Shown here piece after piece: positions 17,876-26,580 of a DNA stretch of 64,000 bases. Source of the DNA: Ancylothrix sp. D3o (GTDB lineage Bacteria; Cyanobacteriota; Cyanobacteriia; Cyanobacteriales; Oscillatoriaceae); assembly GCF_025370775.1 (NCBI RefSeq), contig NZ_JAMXEX010000005.1, positions 124,001 to 188,000 of the forward strand, read 5' to 3'. The notes below the pieces were generated by a model, which did not search any database, had not been told where the DNA came from, and saw only the letters and a list, made by a program, of their open reading frames with translations. The stretch's first letter is position 1. Each line of letters opens with the position of its first letter. A program made the translations under genes and the position numbers.

Positions 17876-18468
17876 GGTTTTTTGTCAAAGGTCATGGCTC
17901 AAACCTCCTTTTTCCGTTGTCTTTTGTCCCTTTTCTCCCTCTTGGGGTGTTTTTATTCCTTTTGATTGATTAGCCAGCTAACCTAAAATCCGTTGGAAAA
18001 CTTCTTTTATAAGAAGCCAATCGGTAAGCTTTTTACTAAAAACCTGCTACATTTTAAAGCTATCAATCCTTGCGGTGCATAGGTTATAAAGTTTATATTC
18101 GCTTCGTTTTTAAAGTAATTTATTAAACAACCTCTTCATTAAATCTGAGCCAGGCTTCAGCAAATATTTATCGCTGGCCAGAATTTTTGTTCTCTCTGAG
18201 CATTTTTACTTAATACAATTTGATACAACCGTACTACCGGAGTTATAAAACCGGTGGAACGACTACACCTTATCACCCGTCAAATTCCCCATTCAGAAGG
18301 ATGTGCGTTTTGTCAAATGTTTGTTATCTTTTTTAACATAAGAGAACAAACAAACGGAAAGGGCTTGTCCTGATAACGTTTGGACAACTCTGAAACAAGC
18401 GTGATAATTCTGTCTTATCCACTGCTGAACTTTAGATCAGCCTAAATTTTCTTAAATACGAGGACGTT
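17876..18468. promoter_or_regulatory. 593-base nblA upstream region with candidate promoters
   Basis: No supported gene lies here. A candidate promoter is TTGGAC (18380-18385), 17 bases, GATAAT (18403-18408), about 60 bases before nblA. An inverted pair TTGTCC/GGACAA (18365-18370 and 18382-18387) overlaps its -35 and may be an operator. A second, farther candidate is TTGATA (18220-18225), 18 bases, TATAAA (18244-18249). I see no clear NtcA site (GTA-N8-TAC). Confidence 0.4.
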
Positions 18469-18666
18469 ATGAGCAACAACATCAATCTCAGCTTAGAGCA
18501 ACAATTCAGCATCCGCGCTTTTGCCACCCAAGTCCAAGAAATGAACCAGCAACAAGCCCAAGACTTTTTAGTGAAACTCTATGAACAAATGATGATTCGA
18601 GAAGCCACTTACCAGCATCTTCTCAAACATCAGTGGGGTTTAGAGCAGGCTACAGGTCTTGAGTAG
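18469..18666 (+). CDS. nblA: phycobilisome degradation protein NblA
   Basis: The 65-residue protein matches the NblA family throughout: LSLEQQFSIRAFATQV, MNQQQAQDFLVKLYEQMM and the C-terminal LLKHQWGLE. NblA binds phycobiliproteins and the ClpC chaperone and drives dismantling of phycobilisomes during nitrogen or sulfur starvation. This gene shows the organism has phycobilisomes. The start has a nearby GAGGACG as ribosome-binding site. The long leader upstream fits a strongly regulated gene. Confidence 0.95.
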   Translation: MSNNINLSLEQQFSIRAFATQVQEMNQQQAQDFLVKLYEQMMIREATYQHLLKHQWGLEQATGLE

Positions 18667-18895
18667 AAGCTGCCCTCCAAGTGGGCGACCTCCATCTCGT
18701 GCTGAGTTCCACGCCTGGAAAAAAGCAAGGGGTGCCGGGGCGTCACTTTAAATACATTCCGCTGTTGGTTTGATTAATTGCAATTTTATCGTTTTGGCGC
18801 TGTTGGGGCGAAAGCCACCAGTGATATCTATTGGCTTTTGGAATTGATTAATTTTTATAAGAGGCTTAGGAGCTAATGCTCTCGAAGCCAATGAG

Positions 18896-18977
18896 TGCGG
18901 ATGATAGGACTTGAACCTACACTCCTTACGGAACCAGAACCTAAATCTGGCGCGTCTGCCAATTTCGCCACATCCGC
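18896..18977 (-). tRNA. tRNA-Leu (anticodon UAG)
   Basis: Read on the minus strand, the acceptor arms GCGGATG and CATCCGC pair over seven bases with discriminator A. The anticodon arm is CCAGA-TTTAGGT-TCTGG, giving anticodon TAG (reads CUA/CUN). The T arm has GGTTCAAGTCC. A long variable arm makes it class II, as expected for leucine. CCA is not encoded. The bounds follow from the acceptor pairing. Confidence 0.93.
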
Positions 18978-19071
18978 AGGCATACCATCATTTATAATAG
19001 CACGGCTTTTGATAAACCGGCAACTTTTGGTAGCCAAATTGGAAAATTTTTTTTGCCTGTCGGCTTTCCAG

Positions 19072-19308
19072 TTAAGGTGTGGAAGCAAAAGGCCGGATCA
19101 GCAAAGTCATTTTCTCCATCCCTACTACCAACACCGGCTCGCCTGGTGAGAAAATTATGTGACAGCTAGGGGGGTATAGGCTCGCCGGCCAATATTTTCC
19201 AATACATTTTACTCTACCTCGTTTCCCAGGGGCAATTTCCTGCTCAACAATAGCGGGGATTGTTTCGGAGAATAGCTTAATTTTTGCAGAGTCAAGCAAA
19301 TGTGGCAT
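19072..19308 (-). CDS. small NfeD-like (OB-fold) protein
   Basis: A 78-residue protein. The segment IAPGKRGRVKCIGKYWPASLY followed by PGEPVLVVGMEKMTLLIRP has the pattern of the NfeD C-terminal domain, an OB-fold partner of membrane proteases or stomatins. There is no membrane segment or protease domain, and no stomatin gene is adjacent. I chose ATG 19308 (MPHLL); the frame is open to 19362. No Shine-Dalgarno is visible. Confidence 0.6.
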   Translation of the reverse strand: MPHLLDSAKIKLFSETIPAIVEQEIAPGKRGRVKCIGKYWPASLYPPSCHIIFSPGEPVLVVGMEKMTLLIRPFASTP

Positions 19309-19566
19309 GGTTTTTTTAGATTTTCGTTGTCGGGAAAAGTTCAAAACACAATCAACCCCCACCCCCTATTTTGGGAGACTTTTGCGCGCAAGTTTTCTCA
19401 ACAGAATGACTGCTGACTTGCTTTTATGTAATTGGGAAAAGATTGATTAAATTATGCAGATGCACTCGAAAAAATCTGCTATTTCGGTTTGAGGCGTTGT
19501 TGAATTCTAATTTGAGCAAACAAGTTTTGTGTTGCTACTCGTGCTGTGTTGATGGTAATGTAAAAC

Positions 19567-19758
19567 CTAGGGACAGACGGTTCCATTCGGGCAAGTAGGT
19601 TGACTTGGTGGGGTATTTTCGGCGTTTTTCACCGCAACTTCTATTACATTTGGGGGGAGTTGAAGAGGAGTTGAGGAGGCTGAGACGGCGGTTTTATAGT
19701 TGGTAGAAATAAGAGAAACAGTTAAAACAATTGGGAAGATGGCATCTCTGACTGACAT
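19567..19758 (-). CDS. possible small secreted protein
   Basis: A 63-residue frame with a short N-terminal hydrophobic stretch (AIFPIVLTVSLIS) that could be a signal peptide cleaved after TAVSA. The mature part is Pro-rich and ends with CPNGTVCP, two cysteines that could form a disulfide. A GGAG lies ten bases before the ATG. I do not recognise a family, and the frame could be chance. Confidence 0.35.
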   Translation of the reverse strand: MSVRDAIFPIVLTVSLISTNYKTAVSASSTPLQLPPNVIEVAVKNAENTPPSQPTCPNGTVCP

Positions 19759-20041
19759 GGCTAGAAAACTCCGCTGATCAAGGTTATAGAGGAAAGTTAA
19801 TTTGCAGAATTTGCCTTAGCATAAGAGAATTTATTTTTATGCTTGAAAAGGCGTTTTCCGTTGTTTGCTTTCTTACTAATTTGTTGGAGTCATCAGCGAG
19901 AAATTATGCAGAGTAGCAGTTAAATTTTTTGTGGAGTTTGCCGGTGTGCTTTGCGCCGGTTTAGTTTTGAGGAAAAAATTAGGTTTTTTTGCAGTCTTAA
20001 GAGTGGGATGCCATAGGTGAACCTAGTCCAGATCAAGATTA
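19759..20041. other. spacer before the duplicated segment
   Basis: AT-rich sequence with no convincing reading frame on either strand and no RNA I recognise. It leads into the first copy of the duplicated segment. Confidence 0.4.
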
Positions 20042-20225
20042 ATGGTTTTTGCACCGGCCTCTGCTTTTTGGAGATGGGGCTATATTTGGTTGAAATCACA
20101 AATAAAAGAATTGTGCGAAAAGTTAAATTTTTGTATTAATCGCGTAAACGTCGACTACAAGAGAGAAAATCAAATATACAAAACAGATAAATTTCTGGAA
20201 GAGGCTTTACTTAACAAAGTTTGTG
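20042..20225. repeat. duplicated non-coding segment, copy 1
   Basis: This copy and the one 295-297 bases downstream share an identical block starting ATGGTTTTTGCACCGGCC and running through CTCTGCTTTTTGGAG. They also share the pattern TTGTATTAA-N-CGCGTAAACG, the motif AAACAGATAA and the end CAAAGTTTGTG. Similarity decays between these blocks. The open frame of 67 codons in this copy is not kept in copy 2, so the conserved unit is probably not protein-coding. Confidence 0.75.
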
Positions 20226-20338
20226 GGTGGTGTGGTGGAGGGTAGCCGACAAAGGTTGAGTTGTTGAATTTTTTATTGTTGTGGCTGGTGGCTTGTCGGG
20301 GGTATTAGAGATGGAGGTTTTAGCTGGGGGTAAGATTG

Positions 20339-20520
20339 ATGGTTTTTGCACCGGCCTCTGCTTTTTGGAGGGTTTTTATATTCGTTGTGAGCGAATAAGT
20401 GTAATTTTTGTGTGAAAAATTAAAGTTTTGTATTAAGCGCGTAAACGCATACTTGCTTTACATTAGAAGCTTATACTAAACAGATAATTTTCCAGAGAGG
20501 ATTAAATTACAAAGTTTGTG
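20339..20520. repeat. duplicated non-coding segment, copy 2
   Basis: Second copy of the segment at 20042-20225, aligned with small insertions and deletions. The conserved blocks are at both ends and in the middle (around TATTAAGCGCGTAAACGC). A small RNA gene or a decaying repeat are both possible. Confidence 0.75.
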
Positions 20521-20540
20521 TAATCTAGGATAGCGGATAA

Positions 20541-20566
20541 GGCATGAGGGATGAGGGATGAGGTAT
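20541..20566. repeat. heptamer repeat ATGAGGG
   Basis: Units CATGAGGG, ATGAGGG, ATGAGGT lie at the 3' end of the next minus-strand gene. Confidence 0.6.
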
Positions 20567-21012
20567 TAATTTCTTTGGCGCTCATAGGTAGCTTCCATCG
20601 TGCTACTTAAATAATGACCGGCCATGATACCACTCGAATGAAAATATTTATTATTATCAACTCGGTGGAGTACCTCAAAACCGCTGCGGCGTTCCTTGTC
20701 TCCCAATACCCAATAGCGTTGAACAATGGTTTGGGGGGCTATCCAGCCTTCGCCTTCCACTTTTCCCAGTTCGCTGTGTTGGAGGACAAAAGTGTAAAGT
20801 CGTTCCTCTTCGTCGAGATGTCCGCGATACTGAAACGTAATTTCCTCGCGTTCACTGCCGGGAAAAACCAGCTTTGTCACCATTGTAAACCAGTTATCTT
20901 GGTTCCAAGCGACCAAAGTTTTGCCTTTGACAGGGATAGGCATTGCATTACGTTCTAGCCAGGTTCCTTCTAGTGTCCAGCGACCAGGTTCTATTAAAAA
21001 TGTATGACTCAT
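20566..21012 (-). CDS. conserved-looking hypothetical protein, beta-rich
   Basis: A 148-residue protein I cannot assign. It begins FLIEPGRWTLEGTW and alternates short hydrophobic and polar stretches typical of a beta-barrel (VTKLVFPGSEREEITFQYRG, ERLYTFVLQHSELGKVEGEGW). There is no signal peptide, membrane helix or cysteine pattern. Codon use is like its neighbours. It follows anmK on the same strand, after 150 bases. A heptamer tract (TTTAGAG units) sits immediately upstream of the start. Confidence 0.7.
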   Translation of the reverse strand: MSHTFLIEPGRWTLEGTWLERNAMPIPVKGKTLVAWNQDNWFTMVTKLVFPGSEREEITFQYRGHLDEEERLYTFVLQHSELGKVEGEGWIAPQTIVQRYWVLGDKERRSGFEVLHRVDNNKYFHSSGIMAGHYLSSTMEATYERQRN

Positions 21013-21015
21013 TGG

Positions 21016-21061
21016 ATGTTAGAGTTTAGAGTTTAGAGCTTAGATTTTAGGTTTTAGATAG
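21016..21061. repeat. heptamer repeat TTTAGAG
   Basis: Imperfect units GTTAGAG, TTTAGAG, TTTAGAG, CTTAGAT, TTTAGGT, TTTAGAT lie directly upstream of the 20566-21012 start. Confidence 0.75.
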
Positions 21062-21164
21062 ATTCAACAAAGGCAGGTAGGGTTTCGGAAATATTGATGA
21101 TGGCGTGGGGAGGCTGGATGAGTTGGATCGTTTTTGTCAACAGGGGATCACTTGCACGTTGACT

Positions 21165-22316
21165 TTATTCGCTACCAAAATGAATCTCGCCTAAAAGCAC
21201 CGATTTTTTTGCGCCGGTGACTTGAGGTAAGTTTCCCACAATTCCTTGATTTCGCCAATAAGCAAGAACAGCAAACGCTATGGCTTCTTTAAAATCTGCG
21301 TTTAAACCTACCTCATCTGTAGTCAAGACCGGCACCACTTTTAAATGGTATTCCAGTCTGGATTTCAAGTAAAGGTTACGCGAACCTCCCCCACAGAGCA
21401 AGACTTGTTCTGGCATTTGGGGTAAAAAGGTTTGGTAGCTATGGGCAATGGAAATGGCGGTAAGTTCGCTGAGGGTGGCGAGGATGTCTGCGGGGGTGAG
21501 GTGATAAGTTTTGGCTTGTTCTAGGCATTGCTGGAAATATTGGGGGCTAAATAATTCTCTGCCGGTTGATTTTGGCGGCGGTTGGTGGAAAAAGGAATGC
21601 TGCATCCATTTTTGGATTAATTCCTGGCAGGGTTTGCCGGTGCTTGCCCATTGGCCGTTTTTGTCGTAGGTTTGTTTTGAGTTGCTGAAATGTTGTACGG
21701 CTAAGTCGATTAAGACGTTTCCAGGGCCGGTGTCCCATCCTAAAATTTTTGTTTCCCAGGTTTGGTTGTCTTTTGTTTGCGCCGGCAGGTAGGTTGTGTT
21801 TCCTATTCCACCCAGGTTTTGTACACACCGGCTTTTGGTAGGATGGCTGAGTAGGTAAGCGTCTACGCGGGGAACTAAGGGGGCACCTTGTCCACCGGCA
21901 TTAATATCGGCGGAACGAAAGTTACTGATGGTGGTAATTTTTGTTAGGGTGGCGATCTGGCTGCCTCTTCCGAGTTGCAGGCTGTATCCGAGTTGTTCTT
22001 TTTCGGGGGGCCGGTGATAGACGGTTTGGCCGTGTGAGCCGATTAATTCGGGTTTCGGGTGGCCGGTGTTTATTTGGATGGCTGCTTTGGCAAATTCTTG
22101 GGCGATGTCGTCATCAAGGCTGGCTAGTTCGGCTAAGCTGATTACAGAGCCGCTGCATAAGTCTAGGATTCTCTGTCTGAGGGTTTCTGGGTAGGGATAG
22201 GTGTTCGCTTGTAGGAGTTCTATTTTGAGAGCCGCTTGGCTGCCGGTGATTTCTACCAGGGCTGCATCAATTCCGTCTATCGATGTGCCACTCATTAAGC
22301 CGATCACTTTTGTCAT
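21165..22316 (-). CDS. anmK: anhydro-N-acetylmuramic acid kinase
   Basis: AnmK phosphorylates and opens 1,6-anhydroMurNAc to MurNAc-6-phosphate during peptidoglycan recycling. The 383-residue sequence starts with the signature [19 protein letters not shown] and continues with [58 protein letters not shown] and [12 protein letters not shown]. These are the ASKHA-fold nucleotide and sugar-binding motifs. Length is normal. No other recycling gene is adjacent. Confidence 0.96.
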   Translation of the reverse strand: MTKVIGLMSGTSIDGIDAALVEITGSQAALKIELLQANTYPYPETLRQRILDLCSGSVISLAELASLDDDIAQEFAKAAIQINTGHPKPELIGSHGQTVYHRPPEKEQLGYSLQLGRGSQIATLTKITTISNFRSADINAGGQGAPLVPRVDAYLLSHPTKSRCVQNLGGIGNTTYLPAQTKDNQTWETKILGWDTGPGNVLIDLAVQHFSNSKQTYDKNGQWASTGKPCQELIQKWMQHSFFHQPPPKSTGRELFSPQYFQQCLEQAKTYHLTPADILATLSELTAISIAHSYQTFLPQMPEQVLLCGGGSRNLYLKSRLEYHLKVVPVLTTDEVGLNADFKEAIAFAVLAYWRNQGIVGNLPQVTGAKKSVLLGEIHFGSE

Positions 22317-23037
22317 TATTCTAGGGTTTGGCGATGGGGGGATGCAGAGATTTTAGATTTTTAGGCCGGTGATGGGGGAAAAAATGGCCGTTTTTTTAAG
22401 AGTGTTTTTGTCAAAGTTGTTAAATTTTTGTTGATGGCTGGGAGTTTCCTTTGTTGGAGATGTTTTTAGCAAGCGCTCTCATGTTTAGTCCATACCATAT
22501 TTTTGCTTTTTTGTCAAATGGCCGATTTTTGAGGAAAAAATTTTTTCAGAGGTTTGGGGAGAGAAGCGAAAAATTCGTACACCGGCAACAGGCGTTTTTT
22601 GAGGTTTTCGGGCAAAAAGTTACGGAGTAATAAGGCTATTCGGCGTTTTTTCTGCGTTTGCACACACCATGCCTGTGATGCTAGAAATTTCACTTTACCA
22701 CGAAAACGTTGTTTTTTCGTAAAAAAATTGAGATAAAATCAATAAATCGGGGGGTTCTCAAGCGCTGCTTTTTCTAAAAGCAATACAAATATTTGAATAA
22801 AATTCCTTGAACTATTAGTTTAGCTTATATGTTGGCCAAAACACGACCCCTAAATAGCAGACAGACTCGTGTATAGGACAGATGGAGAAAAACAAGATGG
22901 TAGGAGTGGGAGAGGTAGTTTTAGGGAAGCTGTAAAAGCGAGGAAGGAAAGAGAGAAGAATTGCCCTGAAAACTGGCTGGCAAGAGAAAGAAAAATCCTA
23001 ACCAAACCATACCGCTAAGTAGAAGCACTTAATTATT
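22317..23037. other. spacer without a supported gene
   Basis: AT-rich DNA between two minus-strand genes. Two loosely similar stretches (AAATGGCCG followed by TTTTT near 22382 and 22516) are visible. A short Lys/Arg-rich frame on the plus strand lacks a ribosome-binding site and was not accepted. I recognise no structured RNA. Confidence 0.45.
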
Positions 23038-23110
23038 TGTAGGATGGGTAGAGCCTAAGCGAAACCCATCAAAGCCTCTGTTGGGTTTCGTTCCTCTACC
23101 CAACCTACAA
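23038..23110. repeat. palindromic element (73 bases), MITE-like
   Basis: Outer arms of 17 bases (23038-23054 with 23094-23110) pair with one mismatch, and an inner stem CGAAACCCA/TGGGTTTCG (23060-23068 with 23082-23090) pairs perfectly. The element contains no gene. It resembles the small palindromic GTAGGTTGGGT elements dispersed in many cyanobacteria. Confidence 0.8.
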
Positions 23111-23205
23111 TACATCCTTAGTTTAATTAAGTTGACTTACTTACCAACTCCAAAAAGGGGGAAAGAAAGGGAAAAACCAGCTAAAAGGAAAGAAAACAAA
23201 GCCCT

Positions 23206-25320
23206 TTAAGAATTAGCCATATCCAGCAAAACTTTTTGGCAATTTAACTCACGGGAACGCTCAGGAGAACGGCGCTGAACATAACTTCCATCCGGTTGTA
23301 AATCCCAAGCATGACGATGGTCAGCTAACATAATACCGAGAATTTCTTCGAGATCCTTAATAAGTTCCGGGTCTTCAATAGGAGTGATAGCTTCGACACG
23401 GCGATTAAGATTGCGAGGCATCCAATCAGCACTACCGATATAAACCTCTTGCTTAGAAGCATTATGGAAATAAAAAATCCGAGAATGTTCCAAAAACCGG
23501 CCTACAATACTGACGACGCGGATATTTTCACTAAGCCCCGCTAAACCTGGACGCAGACAACACATCCCGCGAATAATTAAATCAATTTGCACCCCAGCAA
23601 TCGAAGCCTCATAGAGAGTTGCAATAATTTGGGGGTCAACCAAAGCATTCATTTTCGCCACAATACGACCGGCACGACCGTTTTTTGTATGTTCAATTTC
23701 GCGGCGAATTAAAGCAATCATCCGTTCGCGCATATTCACCGGCGCGACTAAAAGCTTACGGTAAGAACGTTGTCGAGAATAGCCGGTAAGATAATTGAAC
23801 AAATCCGTTAAATCAGCAGCCAAATCATCTCGACAACTTAACAAGCCTATATCGGTATAAATGCGAGCGGTTTTTGGATTGTAATTGCCGGTGCCAATAT
23901 GAACATAACGACGGATACGGTCTTCCTCACGGCGGACAACCATAGCCACTTTTGTATGAGTTTTTAACCCTACTAAACCATAGACAACATGAACACCGGC
24001 TTTTTCTAAACGGCGAGCCCAGTGGATGTTATTTTCTTCATCAAAACGAGCCTTTAACTCCACCAAAACTGCCACTTGTTTACCATTTTCTGCTGCTTCA
24101 ATCAAAGCTTGAGGAATAGGAGAATCGCCGGTGGTACGATAAAGAGTCATTTTAATAGCTAAAACCGCCGGATCGTGAGCAGCATCAGTAATAAAACGCT
24201 GAACTGTCGCCGAAAAAGAATCATAAGGATGATGTAACAATAAATCGGACTGACGAATCAAAGAAAAAATATCCTCGCCCTCATCAGCAAGGGTGCCCGG
24301 ATCAGCAAGCCGGCGGAAACGAGGAGGGATAGCCGGTGTAAAAGGAGCATCTTTCAAATCAGGTAAAGGCAGAGACATAAAAGACATCAAATCGCCCAAA
24401 CCCAGCGTCCCATCAACTTCATAAACATCCTTATCCGCCAGAGAAAGCTCTTCTTTGAGCATTTGCAAAACCGGCAAAGGCATAGTAGCTTGAACTTCCA
24501 TCCTCACTACCGAACCACCAAAACGACGCTTGCGTAACTCTTGCTCAATAGCCACCAACAAATCATCAGCCTCATCTTCTTCTAACTCCAAATCAGCATT
24601 ACGAGTAATGCGAAAAGGATGATATTCTTGAATATTCATCCCCGGAAAAAGAGACTCTAAATTGTGAGCAATTACTTGTTCAAGAGGAACAAAAACAAAC
24701 CCGCCGCCCCAATCTTGATCGGGGAGACGAACAAAACGAGGTAACAACTTCGGAACCTTAACACGAGCAAATAATTCCTCATCAGTCTCCGGATCTTTAA
24801 CAACCACAGCCAGATTGAGACTTAAATTAGAAATATGAGGAAAAGGGTGCCCCGGATCAACAGCTAAAGGAGTTAAAACCGGAAATAACTGCTCTTCAAA
24901 ATACCGCTGGAGATAGAGCCGCTGTTCTTGATTAAGATCGACATACTCAAGAATATGAATATTCTGCTGAGACAAAGCCGGACGAATTTCCTGTTCAAAA
25001 TGCAGGTGTTGGAGACTCACCATCGGACGCAATCGCTCGCTGATCGCATCTAACTGTTCAGTTGCCACCCGACCATCAGCGGATAACTTGCGGACTTTTG
25101 CTTCAACCTGCTGCTTGAGAGCAGCAACCCGAACCATAAAAAACTCATCCAAATTAGAACTAAAAATCGCTAAAAATTTTAAGCGCTCCAAAAGAGGAGT
25201 CCGCGCATCGAGAGCCTCATGCAAAACCCGATAATTAAACTCCAGCCAACTCAACTCGCGGCTGAAATAAAACTCAGGAGCATTCAAATTAAACTCTGTA
25301 GCTTGGTTGATCGCGTGCAT
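23206..25320 (-). CDS. ppk1: polyphosphate kinase 1
   Basis: PPK1 polymerises the ATP gamma-phosphate into polyphosphate granules. The 704-residue protein shows the N-terminal FSRELSWLEFNYRVLHEA, FSSNLDEFFMVRVAAL, the PDPDDL-like acidic region and DPAVLAIKMTLYRT. The catalytic part has LVELKARFDEENNIHWARRLE, GLVGLKTHTKVAMV with the phosphorylated histidine, HIGTGNYNPKTARIYTD and LEHSRIFYFHN with the second histidine. Domain order and length are those of the family. It is transcribed alone. The ATG lies 76 bases into the gap from the next minus-strand gene upstream. Confidence 0.97.
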   Translation of the reverse strand: MHAINQATEFNLNAPEFYFSRELSWLEFNYRVLHEALDARTPLLERLKFLAIFSSNLDEFFMVRVAALKQQVEAKVRKLSADGRVATEQLDAISERLRPMVSLQHLHFEQEIRPALSQQNIHILEYVDLNQEQRLYLQRYFEEQLFPVLTPLAVDPGHPFPHISNLSLNLAVVVKDPETDEELFARVKVPKLLPRFVRLPDQDWGGGFVFVPLEQVIAHNLESLFPGMNIQEYHPFRITRNADLELEEDEADDLLVAIEQELRKRRFGGSVVRMEVQATMPLPVLQMLKEELSLADKDVYEVDGTLGLGDLMSFMSLPLPDLKDAPFTPAIPPRFRRLADPGTLADEGEDIFSLIRQSDLLLHHPYDSFSATVQRFITDAAHDPAVLAIKMTLYRTTGDSPIPQALIEAAENGKQVAVLVELKARFDEENNIHWARRLEKAGVHVVYGLVGLKTHTKVAMVVRREEDRIRRYVHIGTGNYNPKTARIYTDIGLLSCRDDLAADLTDLFNYLTGYSRQRSYRKLLVAPVNMRERMIALIRREIEHTKNGRAGRIVAKMNALVDPQIIATLYEASIAGVQIDLIIRGMCCLRPGLAGLSENIRVVSIVGRFLEHSRIFYFHNASKQEVYIGSADWMPRNLNRRVEAITPIEDPELIKDLEEILGIMLADHRHAWDLQPDGSYVQRRSPERSRELNCQKVLLDMANS

Positions 25321-25381
25321 AACTGTCCCAGGTGGCGTTGAGAACTATTATCTAACGTCGGCCTGACTTTAAAACTACTAT

Positions 25382-25588
25382 TTAAAAAACTTCATCTTCC
25401 AGCCCAATCCACCATTCGCCAAGACTCATCAAATCTTTGTGTATATCTGCCAGTTCTGTAGCGTACTGTTCTGTAGAAAGCTCGGCGCGGCGTTCGGCTA
25501 ATTTTTGTAACCGAAGTTGAGCTAATAGCCAGGGTTTGCTGATGCTGCCGGTTTGTTCAATATAGTTTGCTAGGTCTTTGCTGTTCAT
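25382..25588 (-). CDS. small conserved-looking hypothetical protein
   Basis: A 68-residue, mostly helical, charged protein (LRLQKLAERRAELSTEQYATELADIHKDL) ending WWIGLEDEVF. No motif is recognised and there is no membrane segment. It lies 61 bases upstream of ppk1 on the same strand and may share a transcript. The amphipathic pattern and intact frame favour a real gene. Confidence 0.6.
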   Translation of the reverse strand: MNSKDLANYIEQTGSISKPWLLAQLRLQKLAERRAELSTEQYATELADIHKDLMSLGEWWIGLEDEVF

Positions 25589-25622
25589 TGGTTTAGGTTG
25601 GGAGAGTTTGGCGTAAGATTTT

Positions 25623-25654
25623 AAACCGCAGATGAACGCAGATAAACGCTGATG
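25623..25654. repeat. 10-mer ACGCAGATGA repeat
   Basis: Three units (ACCGCAGATG, AACGCAGATA, AACGCTGATG) lie in the spacer between sodB and the small gene. Confidence 0.8.
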
Positions 25655-25669
25655 GGTTTTTTGAAGAGG

Positions 25670-25699
25670 AAGACACAGAGATATTTATTTCTGTGTCTT
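25670..25699 (-). terminator. terminator hairpin after sodB
   Basis: AAGACACAGA (25670-25679) pairs with TCTGTGTCTT (25690-25699) around a ten-base AT loop, just beyond the sodB stop codon. Confidence 0.65.
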
Positions 25700-25715
25700 C
25701 TGTGTTTAAAAAGGG

Positions 25716-26321
25716 TTAGGAAGCTTTGGCAAGATTTTCGGCTACAAAGTCCCAATTGACGAGTTTATCGAGGAAGTTGCTGATAAAGTCGGGACGTTTG
25801 TTTTGGAAGTCGAGATAATAGGCGTGTTCCCAAACGTCGAGGGTGAGGAGGGGAGTTTTTCCGTGTACTACGGGGTTTTCGGCGTTGGGGGTTTTGGTGA
25901 CTTTGAGGGTACCATTATCTAAAACTAACCAAGCCCAGCCGCTTCCAAATTGGGTAGCAGCAGCGGTTTTGAATTCTTCTTTGAATTTGTCGAAGCTGCC
26001 GAAGTCTGCGTTAATTTTGTCGGCGAGGGCTCCGCTGGGGGCTCCGCCACCACCCGGTTTCATGCAATTCCAGAAGAAGGTGTGGTTCCAAACTTGAGCG
26101 GCGTTGTTGAAGATGCCGGCTTTGGATGGGTCTTTGTAGGATGTGGTAACGATTTCTTCTAGGCTTTTGTCCGCTAGTTCGGTTCCTTCAATCATTTTGT
26201 TGAGGTTGGTAACGTAGGCGGCGTGGTGTTTGCCATGATGGAAGGAAAATGTGTTTGCTGACATCCCTGCCGATTCTAGGGCATCGGGGGCGTAGGGCAG
26301 TTCGGGTAGTGTAATTGCCAT
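25716..26321 (-). CDS. sodB: iron superoxide dismutase
   Basis: The 201-residue protein is a standard Fe-SOD that removes superoxide in the cytoplasm. The metal ligands are in [19 protein letters not shown] and [11 protein letters not shown]. The glutamine in [11 protein letters not shown] is the residue typical of Fe rather than Mn enzymes. The ATG follows GAGGAGA with good spacing. The gene is single, with a hairpin terminator. Confidence 0.96.
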   Translation of the reverse strand: MAITLPELPYAPDALESAGMSANTFSFHHGKHHAAYVTNLNKMIEGTELADKSLEEIVTTSYKDPSKAGIFNNAAQVWNHTFFWNCMKPGGGGAPSGALADKINADFGSFDKFKEEFKTAAATQFGSGWAWLVLDNGTLKVTKTPNAENPVVHGKTPLLTLDVWEHAYYLDFQNKRPDFISNFLDKLVNWDFVAENLAKAS

Positions 26322-26532
26322 TGTGTTCTCCTCAGTTTCGGTTTGGCAGGCTTTTTAAGCGTGTTCTATCCTCCGGCATTTTTGGGGCCGGTGGTTTTTT
26401 TGCTTAATGATAGGATTTTATATCAAAAGTCCCTTTTGCGAAAGAGATTTGAGGATCTGCCTTGGTTGGACGTTTTTGTTACACTTTGTAAACTTAGGTA
26501 TTGGAGACGACTGAGGTGGTAAGTCGAGTGTG

Positions 26533-26573
26533 TCATCTCTAATCTTTAATCTCTAATCTTTAATCTTTAATGC
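26533..26573. repeat. heptamer repeat TAATCTT
   Basis: Five or six units (TAATCTT/TAATCTC) run up to within a few bases of the hybrid kinase ATG. Confidence 0.8.
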
Positions 26574-26580
26574 CCTAATT

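Noticed and set aside
17895-17966. 23-codon hydrophobic peptide with a lipobox-like LLGC before nblA
   Set aside because: Too short, no ribosome-binding site and built of pyrimidine-rich spacer.
18024-18036. Possible NtcA site upstream of nblA
   Set aside because: The spacing is GTA-N7-TAC, one base short of the NtcA consensus, and it lies more than 400 bases from the gene.
20042-20245. 67-codon frame in the duplicated segment
   Set aside because: The frame is not conserved in the second copy, and there is no ribosome-binding site.
22554-22736. 60-codon basic frame upstream of anmK
   Set aside because: TTG start without ribosome-binding site, no recognisable motif, sequence looks like translated AT-rich spacer.
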